Translations under genes and position numbers: made by a program
Assembly: GCA_002310995.1 (NCBI GenBank)
Contig: DBYV01000030.1
Span: forward strand, 1-20,903
Direction: 5' to 3'
Length of the DNA stretch: 20,903 nucleotides
Origin: a bacterium UBP6_UBA1177
Lineage (GTDB): Bacteria; UBP6; UBA1177
Shown: in pieces, positions 7,160 to 13,625 of the stretch
Numbering within the stretch: position 1 is the stretch's first letter
How the letters are laid out: each line of letters starts with the position of its first letter
The notes under the pieces: generated by a model
What the model saw: only the letters and a program-made list of their open reading frames with translations
Told to the model about the DNA's origin: nothing
Databases searched by the model: none

Positions 7160-7680
7160 GAACGCTTATCAGTGCGGAAGAACTCAAAAAAAGAGTTCAG
7201 GAACTCGGAAAACAGATTACCGAAGATTACGCAGGAAAAGATTTTACATTCCTCATCATTCTGAAAGGAAGTACTCTTTTCGGCGCCGATCTTTTCAGGG
7301 AGATAAAGTCTCACCGCGTAGAGCTTGACTGCATCAGGCTTTCAAGCTACAAAGGGACGAAAAGCAGTGGCAGCGTCTTGATGGATCAGGGCGAACTCAA
7401 ACGCTTCGAAGGCCGGAACCTGCTTATAGTCGAAGATATCGTCGATACAGGAACGACTCTTTCGTTTTTCCTCAAGGAACTTGAAAAAGTTCATCCCGAA
7501 TCGGTAAAGATCTGCTCTCTTTTCGAGAAAAAAGAGGTGAACCGCGGCAGAGTCAAGGTCGATTACCTCGGTTTTGACATAAAAAACGAATTCATCGTCG
7601 GTTACGGACTCGATCTCGATCAGAAATACAGAAACCTTCCAGACATCGAAATCTACGAAGAGAGCGACAAAAATGATTAG
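7156..7680 (+). CDS. hpt: Hypoxanthine phosphoribosyltransferase
   Basis: Purine salvage enzyme that converts hypoxanthine (and usually guanine) plus PRPP to IMP (GMP) in the cytoplasm. The 174-residue length is typical. Key parts are LKG (36-38), the mobile-loop start SSYKGT (64-69), the PRPP-binding motif IVEDIVDTGTTL (91-102) with its two acidic residues, and GLDLDQKYRNLP (151-162), which contacts the base. Its ATG overlaps the stop of the upstream gene by four bases and its 3' end overlaps trmB by eight, so all three form one operon. The exact base preference cannot be read from the sequence. hpt next to tilS/ftsH is common elsewhere; this setting is different. Confidence 0.95.
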   Translation: MRTLISAEELKKRVQELGKQITEDYAGKDFTFLIILKGSTLFGADLFREIKSHRVELDCIRLSSYKGTKSSGSVLMDQGELKRFEGRNLLIVEDIVDTGTTLSFFLKELEKVHPESVKICSLFEKKEVNRGRVKVDYLGFDIKNEFIVGYGLDLDQKYRNLPDIEIYEESDKND

Positions 7681-8269
7681 CTCCGAAATAGAGATTCCGC
7701 TTGAGAAGTTTGCCTTTCAGCCGTTTGATTTCAAAGAACTTTTCGGCAAAGAGCGCGTTGAAGCCGAAATCGGTTTCTGCAGCGGACACTTTTTAAGCGA
7801 ATACGCAAATTCAAAGCCTGATACAGGCTTTTTAGGAATTGAATACAGCCGCAAATTCTTTCTTCGCGGCGAAAAAAATCTGAAAAGAAGACTCAATCAG
7901 GACAACGTCCGCATCGTCTGCTTCGAAGCGATCGCCGTGATGCGCGAACTTATTCCGTTTGCATCGCTTGACGCTATCCACATCTACTTTCCTGATCCGT
8001 GGCCCAAGAAAAAACACCACAAATTCAGAACCGTCCGCTTCGAAAACCTCATTATGCTCCGTAACCGCCTCAAAAAAGGCGGCAAACTCTTCATCGCGAC
8101 CGACCATCCCGAATACGCCGAATTTATGGAAAAGGAAATCGCTCTCACCGGCGCATTTTTTAAGCGTCTTCCCTACGGCGGCGACGACAGACCCATAAAA
8201 ACCAAGTGGGAAAAGAAACAGATCGCCGACTGCTGGGAAATCCACTACTTCCTGCTTGAAGCGGTGTAA
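7673..8269 (+). CDS. trmB: tRNA (guanine-N7-)-methyltransferase TrmB
   Basis: SAM-dependent enzyme making m7G46 in the variable loop of tRNA. The 198 residues cover the methyltransferase core: SAM-binding EIGFCSGHFL (32-41, a variant of the usual EIGFGxG), LGIEYSRK with Glu57, the hallmark DPWPKKKHHKFR (108-119) and ATDHPEY (142-148). It is a little shorter at the N-terminus than E. coli TrmB, which has an extension. The start overlaps hpt by eight bases and GAAGAGAG upstream can act as ribosome binding site. It is last in the operon; no convincing intrinsic terminator follows. Confidence 0.95.
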   Translation: MISSEIEIPLEKFAFQPFDFKELFGKERVEAEIGFCSGHFLSEYANSKPDTGFLGIEYSRKFFLRGEKNLKRRLNQDNVRIVCFEAIAVMRELIPFASLDAIHIYFPDPWPKKKHHKFRTVRFENLIMLRNRLKKGGKLFIATDHPEYAEFMEKEIALTGAFFKRLPYGGDDRPIKTKWEKKQIADCWEIHYFLLEAV

Positions 8270-8318
8270 ACTAAAGAACTTTACGATAAATCAAAAGTAT
8301 AATTATAAAGAACCCATC

Positions 8319-8346
8319 TTGACAATATCTTTATCGCGTGTATATT
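8319..8346 (+). promoter_or_regulatory. relB promoter
   Basis: Perfect -35 TTGACA (8319-8324), 16-base spacer, TATATT (8341-8346). The -35 is half of an inverted repeat with TGTCAA at 8352-8357, placed on either side of the core promoter. RelB-type antitoxins usually repress their own promoter through such palindromes, but the operator is not proven here. Confidence 0.7.
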
Positions 8347-8373
8347 ATGTCTGTCAAACAAAGGAGGTGAATT

Positions 8374-8634
8374 ATGACACAGTCTTTAGTTAATTTCAGG
8401 ATGGACGAAGAGTTGAAACAAAACATGGAACAGACTTGTCAGGAGTTGGGTATGAACATGACAACGGCTTTCACAATCTTTGCAAAAAAGATGACACGTG
8501 AAAAGAGAATTCCGTTTGAGGTTTCTGTTGATCCTTTTTACTCTGCTTCCAACATGAAGTATCTGGAAAAAGTCGTTTCTGAGATCGATTCAGGGAAGGC
8601 AAAACTGCACGAACACGATCTGATCGAGGATTAG
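8374..8634 (+). CDS. RelB/DinJ family antitoxin, apparently without its toxin
   Basis: An 86-residue protein of the RelB/DinJ type. The N-terminus (residues 1-50) is a ribbon-helix-helix DNA-binding domain: LVNFRMDEELKQNMEQ, then the family-typical LGMNMTTAFTIFAKKM and RIPFEV. The C-terminus (about 55-86), which in relatives wraps the toxin, ends GKAKLHEHDLIED, a tail common in partners of YoeB/Txe toxins. The ribosome binding site AAGGAGGTGA (8361-8370) is near-perfect, four bases or less from ideal spacing. In relatives a toxin gene starts within a few bases after the antitoxin; here only a seven-codon stub follows (8638). The antitoxin is intact, so it may persist as a repressor or neutraliser of another toxin. 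Confidence 0.9.
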   Translation: MTQSLVNFRMDEELKQNMEQTCQELGMNMTTAFTIFAKKMTREKRIPFEVSVDPFYSASNMKYLEKVVSEIDSGKAKLHEHDLIED

Positions 8635-8637
8635 CGC

Positions 8638-8661
8638 ATGAAACTGCTGTGGGATGAATGA
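8638..8661 (+). pseudogene. Possible YoeB/Txe toxin remnant (seven codons)
   Basis: Three bases after the relB stop an ATG opens a reading frame encoding MKLLWDE and then TGA. YoeB/Txe toxins typically begin MKLIWSE or similar, so this matches the expected gene in place, strand and first residues. The next codons in any frame do not resemble the rest of the toxin (no recognisable YLYWQ or later RITEEHRLVY-like segments), so a deletion rather than a single nonsense mutation seems likely. The match is short; chance similarity is possible. Confidence 0.45.
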
Positions 8662-8697
8662 AAAAAACGGCAAAAAATCGTAAAATCTCCGAAAAAC

Positions 8698-8752
8698 TTG
8701 CAAAAGTCCTATGAAAAACATTGAAACTTTTGCAAAAGTAGTATGACTTTTG
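8698..8752. repeat. Cluster of short direct and inverted repeats
   Basis: TTGCAAAAGT followed by two variable bases and TATGA occurs at 8698-8714 and 8730-8746, 32 bases apart. The second copy includes a perfect 14-base palindrome ACTTTTGCAAAAGT (8726-8739), and CAAAAGT (8733-8739) can also pair with ACTTTTG (8746-8752). The cluster is in the noncoding stretch after the toxin stub. No known binding motif is recognised. Confidence 0.6.
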
Positions 8753-8870
8753 TAAAACGGCACCGCAAAATGGTTGCAAAAAACTATAAAAACGGTGTCA
8801 TGTATGCCGGAAGCCCCGACTTTTGATTGTTTGGGAAAAAATAATAAAAATAACATGTTACAGCGTACTT

Positions 8871-8980
8871 TGCGGAAAATCGCAAAATTTTTTTGATCAA
8901 ATCTGCGGAAAATCGCAAAATTTTTTCAGCCAAAAATGCGGAAATCCGCAAAATTTGCGTTGATGCGGCTAAAAATCCGC
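8871..8980. repeat. 33-bp tandem repeat array with palindromic cores
   Basis: Three units start at 8871, 8904 and 8937, exactly 33 bases apart. Units 1 and 2 share 23 identical bases (TGCGGAAAATCGCA followed by an A/T run). Unit 3 has TGCGGAAATCCGCA, a better palindrome (6-bp arms TGCGGA/TCCGCA). A degenerate fourth core, GCGG then CCGC, spans 8965-8980. The array ends five bases before the -35 of the promoter at 8986. The rest of the 8638-9055 gap holds the stub, the 8698-8752 cluster and AT-rich sequence with no credible gene. Confidence 0.8.
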
Positions 8981-8985
8981 TTTCC

Positions 8986-9013
8986 TTGCCATTTCAACCG
9001 AAATCCCTACAAT
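8986..9013 (+). promoter_or_regulatory. Promoter of the surface peptidase gene
   Basis: TTGCCA (8986-8991), a 16-base spacer and TACAAT (9008-9013) form a good vegetative-type promoter. The transcript start near 9020 gives a leader of about 36 bases to the ATG at 9056. The 33-bp array lies directly upstream. Confidence 0.55.
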
Positions 9014-9055
9014 AATTGAGTTTTTTTGCGCTTTTTAAGTTTTGTGTTTGCTGAT

Positions 9056-11860
9056 ATGAAAAAACTAATATTTTCAACAATTTTTCTTCTTTTTTCCTTC
9101 ACCCTTTTTGCCGAGGAAGCTGTCACTTTTTCGAAATACGAGACTGAGCATCAGATCCTTTATTTTTCGTCGAACCTTGATCCTTCGGTGATCGACCGCC
9201 TCATTGCCGATGCCGAGCGGTCGGAGGAGTTCATAAAAGCGCTTTACGGCTGGGTCCCGAAAAAAAAGATCGCCGTGGTTTACGATAGGGAGACCGACAC
9301 TGCCAACGGCTGGTCAAATGCTTTTATGAAAAACTCAATATTTCTCTATATTTATCCTCCGGAAAGATATTCCACGCTTTCAAGTTACAAAAACTGGGAA
9401 TTCGGTCTGCATGTCCACGAATACACCCATTCGACGCAGATTGGTCAGGCACGCGGATTTCCGAGAGTGATGAACCTCATTTTCGGTGATTTCTACTTCA
9501 TCGGCGGCACAATGCCGACATGGATGCTTGAGGGTGCTGCGGTTTACAGCGAAAGCATTTCGGAAGGGAAGGGGCGCCTCAACAGTCCGCTTTACAAAAG
9601 TTATCTCGACTCATTTTTCAAGGCGGGAACGGAGCTGAAACTGGGTGAGCTTTCAGGTGTAACTGACCACTGGCTCGGCGGCAATCTACCTTATCTTTAC
9701 GGCACTTTTTTCTACAGTTATCTCGTTGAAAAGGTCGGTGCGGACGGGATGAAACGCTTTTTCGAGGAACTGAGCGACGACTTTTTTCCGTTTCTTATGA
9801 CACGTGCCGGAAAAATGGCTTTCCACAAGTCGATCTACGGGCTTTACAAAGATTTTATCCGTGAAAACCGAGAACGGGTTTTGAATGAGTCGAAAAAAGC
9901 CGCGAAACCCTGGACGGAAGAACGTTTTTCGACAGTTTACGCCGATCTTGACTCCACTGATTACCGCTTTTTTGCCGCAAATCAGTCTGAGCGTGCACTT
10001 TTCACTTTTGACGGCAGGAAAATGAATAAATTGGGGCTTATGAGCCGCCTAGATTCGTTCGCCGAAAAGGATGGAATTACTATTTTTACTCAGACAGTGC
10101 AGAACGGAGGCAGGTTAGCGAGATCTGAACTCTTTTTTAAGGAAAAAAATTCCGAGATCAGGCAGCTTACCGAAAACGGAAGCGTCCTCGAAGCCTTTTT
10201 CGGGAAAAATGACGACATATTTTTCACTTCTTTCCGTGACGGAATAAACCGCATAACGCGGATCGATTACAGCGGCAAAGTCCTGAAAGAATGGGAATTT
10301 CCGAAAATCGATTCGATATATAGCCTCACTTTTTCGCAAGACGGAAAAATTATTGTCTTCAGCGGAAACCGCTTCGAAAGCGAGAAAAACATTTTCCTTT
10401 TTGATATCGAAAGCGGAGAAATTAAGGAAATCGACATTCCCGGCGAGCAGTACAGCGTTCACTTCGAGAACGACAAAACCCTCGTTTTTTCAAGCGAAAA
10501 AGGGGCGAAAATAGTTCCGATGCGCCTTGATCTGAGCACAAACGAGGCTGTTCAGCTCTGCACATTGTCTGAAACAGCAATTTTCCCGAAGGTTTTTGAC
10601 AAAAAAGTTTACTATCTGACATTTGACAACGACGGATTCTATCCCGATTCGTGCGAAATCGATGAAAACGGCTCGGAAACTTTTCAGGCAAGTATCACAA
10701 CGGTTGAAAAAGGGAAAAAGGATGAACTGAAGCACGAACTTTCGAAAGCAAAATTTTACGAAGGAATGTTCCCTTCTCTCTGGTATCCGCAGTTTTCGAC
10801 AAATTTCGATATCTGGATGATAGGTGCCACCGTAATGGGAAAATCGAATGACCAGATGCGTTCTTACGACATAACTTACACAAAAACTTTCGGCGGAAGC
10901 GGCCGTCATTATGTGCTTCTCAACTATTACGACGATGCGGTTCTGCCTTCATTCCGCGCGTTTTTCAACTATTCAAACCAGACTGAAAATATCGATGACG
11001 ATGAAGTTTCCCGCGTTCTGACCAACCGTTTCATGCTCGGAACTTCCTCGACCGGTGTTTTCACTCATCCGTCAGCAGGCGCGTTTTCCGATGTTGTTTC
11101 TGTCGGTCATTCTTTAGGCTGGAGTGCCGGGATCGGCGGAGTCGCTATGGATGTCAAAGAGCCGCGAAAGCCGCAACAGGAAAAGGCGAAAGACGAAGAC
11201 GACGTGATCTTGAGTTTCGGCTTGAACTATGCTTTCAACCTCAATTTCAATTCGTCAAGCCGCTTTCTGAGCGAACCTATGAACAATTTTTCGTTTTCTG
11301 CTCCTGTTGTTTTTTCAAAACTTTTTCTCACAAAGCAGGAGGAACTGACATTCGCGCCGCAGATAACTTTGAGTTTTCTTCTTTCAAAAAGCGGGAAGTT
11401 GGGGTTTGTGACGAAAAATTCATTTTATATGGAATTCCTTTCAGATGACGAAATTTCTGTGACCGGCGCGGAAGAAGAGAGAAAACTCGGCGATTTAAAT
11501 AATTTTATCGGCAGGAACTCGTATTCGCTTCTTCTGCGCGGCTTCAACGATGCAACTGCTGAAGGACATCACGCGTTTATGTCAAAAAACGAACTCGTTT
11601 TCCACATCGTTTCGCTTGAAAGCAATCTCGGAGCGTTTCCGCTCATGTTCAGAAATATTCAGGGAGCGGTTTTCTTCGATGCCGGAACGGTTTCGGACGA
11701 TGTTTCAGTTTTCAACGGTCATTTTTCGGCTTCCACTGGCTTTGAAATCAGGTTTTTGACATATGTTGTCTACCGTGCTCCGCTTATGTGGACTTTTGGT
11801 ACCGGTTATGGTTTAACGGATAAACACGACATCAGTTTCTACTTCAATCTTGGAATTTAG
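9056..11860 (+). CDS. Exported gluzincin peptidase with beta-propeller and outer-membrane barrel regions
   Basis: A 934-residue exported protein. The signal peptide is MKKLIFSTIFLLFSF...LFA before EEAV. Residues about 25-290 form a peptidase-MA-like gluzincin domain: zinc ligands in HEYTH (121-125) and the downstream Glu159 in WMLEGAAVY, so the catalytic set is complete. Residues about 310-560 carry repeated strands such as DGKIIVFSGN and NIFLFDIESGEIKEI, like a TolB-type propeller. From about 590 to the end, alternating strands with glycines and aromatics (NYYDDAVLPSFRAFFNY, GTGYGLTDKHDISFYFNLGI) suggest an outer-membrane barrel. The start at 9056 replaces an upstream TTG at 9026, but has no clear Shine-Dalgarno. 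The stop overlaps recD tail to tail. Substrate and barrel topology are unknown. Confidence 0.82.
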   Translation: MKKLIFSTIFLLFSFTLFAEEAVTFSKYETEHQILYFSSNLDPSVIDRLIADAERSEEFIKALYGWVPKKKIAVVYDRETDTANGWSNAFMKNSIFLYIYPPERYSTLSSYKNWEFGLHVHEYTHSTQIGQARGFPRVMNLIFGDFYFIGGTMPTWMLEGAAVYSESISEGKGRLNSPLYKSYLDSFFKAGTELKLGELSGVTDHWLGGNLPYLYGTFFYSYLVEKVGADGMKRFFEELSDDFFPFLMTRAGKMAFHKSIYGLYKDFIRENRERVLNESKKAAKPWTEERFSTVYADLDSTDYRFFAANQSERALFTFDGRKMNKLGLMSRLDSFAEKDGITIFTQTVQNGGRLARSELFFKEKNSEIRQLTENGSVLEAFFGKNDDIFFTSFRDGINRITRIDYSGKVLKEWEFPKIDSIYSLTFSQDGKIIVFSGNRFESEKNIFLFDIESGEIKEIDIPGEQYSVHFENDKTLVFSSEKGAKIVPMRLDLSTNEAVQLCTLSETAIFPKVFDKKVYYLTFDNDGFYPDSCEIDENGSETFQASITTVEKGKKDELKHELSKAKFYEGMFPSLWYPQFSTNFDIWMIGATVMGKSNDQMRSYDITYTKTFGGSGRHYVLLNYYDDAVLPSFRAFFNYSNQTENIDDDEVSRVLTNRFMLGTSSTGVFTHPSAGAFSDVVSVGHSLGWSAGIGGVAMDVKEPRKPQQEKAKDEDDVILSFGLNYAFNLNFNSSSRFLSEPMNNFSFSAPVVFSKLFLTKQEELTFAPQITLSFLLSKSGKLGFVTKNSFYMEFLSDDEISVTGAEEERKLGDLNNFIGRNSYSLLLRGFNDATAEGHHAFMSKNELVFHIVSLESNLGAFPLMFRNIQGAVFFDAGTVSDDVSVFNGHFSASTGFEIRFLTYVVYRAPLMWTFGTGYGLTDKHDISFYFNLGI

Positions 11861-13616
11861 TATCGGCTGAACTTGAAACAAGAGCTTCTTTAAAACCGCT
11901 GTTTCTCGATGCACTTTGTGAAAGAGTGTATTCAAGAACATCACGTTTCCCGGCGATGCATACTTTTTCTTTAGCCCGTGTTATCGCAGTGTAGAGCAGT
12001 TCTTTTGTCAGCATGGGCATATTTCTTTCCGGCATGACTACAAGAACTGATTTGTATTCGCTTCCCTGACTTTTGTGGATAGTCATAGCATAGACTGTCT
12101 CGAATACCGGAAGTTCAGAAATGTCGAAAGATCTTACATTGTTGCCCTGAATAAAGCAGGCTCTCGTTTTTCCGTTTCTTTTCAGGATAACTCCGCAGTC
12201 GCCGTTCATAAGGTTGTTGGTGTAATCGTTTTTGGTGATCATTATAGGCCTGCCGTTGTAAAAGGCTTCTGTCGGATTTTTTTTCAAAATTCTTTCGATT
12301 TCCAAATTAATCTTTTCTACACCGAACGAATCTTCTTTTGATGGGCACAGTATTTTAAAATCATTTAACCGCTCTAGAATTTCTTTCTGGCTTAGATTTA
12401 TGTCGGAAAGGAATCTGTAATTTTCAGCCGCAGTTTCCGCGATTTCTTGTACTATCGATATTTCGCTGAAACAGAGGTCTTTTTCTTCATTGCATATACT
12501 GACTACTTCATCTGCGTTTTTTTGTTCGTTGACTGCCTTTGCCAGTCTGCCGATGCCTGAATCTTCCTTGAATCTGTAGCTTTTTGTAAGTTTTGCCTCA
12601 ATTTGACGCTCGAAAAGCCCTTCTTCAGCTGCTGAGCAGATATCGCTGAAGACATTTCCTGCATCGACGCTTGCAAGCTGGTCTTTGTCCCCTAGCAGAA
12701 TTAGTGAAGTTTTGTCGGAAAGGGCGTCAGTCACTTCTGAAAAAAGGACAATATCGATCATGCTCGCTTCGTCTATGATTATCAGGTCTGCCGATATCGG
12801 ATTTTTCTTGTTTTTTTTCGGTTTGCCGAAACTTTTATCAAGAATTTTATGTATCGTGAGTCCTTCGAGAGAAGCCATTTTTTCGAAAATCTGTTCTTCT
12901 ATAACATTGAGTTTTCTGATGTTTTTCGTCGCGCTTTGAAGTGCCTCTGTCATTCTTGCAGCCGCTTTGCCTGTAGGTGCGGAGAGGATAATGCTGCTTT
13001 TCGGACAAATTTTGAGTATTCCTGCGATTATTTTTGCGACAGTCGTCGTTTTTCCGGTTCCTGGTCCGCCGGTGATGACTGAAATTCTGTTTTTGAGAAC
13101 TGTTTCAGCTGCTTTTCTCTGCTCTGAACTTTTTTTGTCAAAAAGTTTGTCGAAAACAGTATTGATCTCTTCTCTCTTGTTTGCAAAACTTCCTTCTTCC
13201 CCGGAGAGTTCCTTCACTTTTGCGGCAAGGGAATTTTCGTAAAGCCAGTATTTGTAAAAATATATTTTTTCATCTGAAAGGACTATCGGTTTTGCTTCAG
13301 AAGTCGGATTTTTAGTGCAGCAGTAACTTCCGGCAAGAGTTTCGGATATCTTGTTCCAGTCAGGAAAGTCAATGCCGGAAAGAGCATCTTTGTTTGACTT
13401 GGTAAAAGTTTTAATCTCGTTTTTTGTAAGACAGATGCTTCCTGATGAAACCTGTTCAAAGAGAAGAGCGACTGTTAGGGCCAAAACCGGCATTTGTTCC
13501 TCAAGAAGATTTTTTTCCAGTTTGCATAGAAATTCCGCGAGATCTATTGCATGGGAGGAGAGTAGTTTTGCCTCCGCAAATTTGTTCAAAATGTTGATGT
13601 TGTCGGCAAAAATCAT
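11844..13616 (-). CDS. recD: Exodeoxyribonuclease V alpha subunit RecD
   Basis: The 5'-3' helicase subunit of RecBCD, 590 residues, about the length of E. coli RecD. An N-terminal helical region precedes Walker A GGPGTGKT (183-190), then LIIIDEASMID (Walker B), LILLGDKDQLASVDAG, and the C-terminal motifs VYAMTIHKSQGSEYKSV and LYTAITRAKEKV. It starts nine bases after the recB stop, with AAGGTG overlapping the recB 3' end as ribosome binding site, so recB-recD are one operon. A stand-alone RecD2 is unlikely because of the recB partner and because the long N-terminal RecD2 extension is absent. Its 3' end overlaps the surface peptidase gene by 17 bases in opposite direction. Confidence 0.93.
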   Translation of the reverse strand: MIFADNINILNKFAEAKLLSSHAIDLAEFLCKLEKNLLEEQMPVLALTVALLFEQVSSGSICLTKNEIKTFTKSNKDALSGIDFPDWNKISETLAGSYCCTKNPTSEAKPIVLSDEKIYFYKYWLYENSLAAKVKELSGEEGSFANKREEINTVFDKLFDKKSSEQRKAAETVLKNRISVITGGPGTGKTTTVAKIIAGILKICPKSSIILSAPTGKAAARMTEALQSATKNIRKLNVIEEQIFEKMASLEGLTIHKILDKSFGKPKKNKKNPISADLIIIDEASMIDIVLFSEVTDALSDKTSLILLGDKDQLASVDAGNVFSDICSAAEEGLFERQIEAKLTKSYRFKEDSGIGRLAKAVNEQKNADEVVSICNEEKDLCFSEISIVQEIAETAAENYRFLSDINLSQKEILERLNDFKILCPSKEDSFGVEKINLEIERILKKNPTEAFYNGRPIMITKNDYTNNLMNGDCGVILKRNGKTRACFIQGNNVRSFDISELPVFETVYAMTIHKSQGSEYKSVLVVMPERNMPMLTKELLYTAITRAKEKVCIAGKRDVLEYTLSQSASRNSGFKEALVSSSADTKFQD

Positions 13617-13625
13617 ATCAGCACC

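Noticed and set aside
7832..8245. 137-residue minus-strand frame inside trmB.
   Set aside because: Shadow of trmB; the strong TrmB motifs are on the plus strand.
8471..8856. Minus-strand reading frames of 88-102 residues across relB and the following gap.
   Set aside because: Composition is typical of antisense shadow frames; no ribosome binding site and no recognisable domain.
8871..8926. Intrinsic terminators (TGCG/CGCA stems followed by T runs) in repeat units 1 and 2.
   Set aside because: Four-pair stems are too weak, and the regular 33-base spacing is better described as a repeat array.
8871..8980. CRISPR array.
   Set aside because: Period of 33 bases includes most of the repeat itself; units are too few and spacers too short and A/T-run-like, and no cas gene is near.
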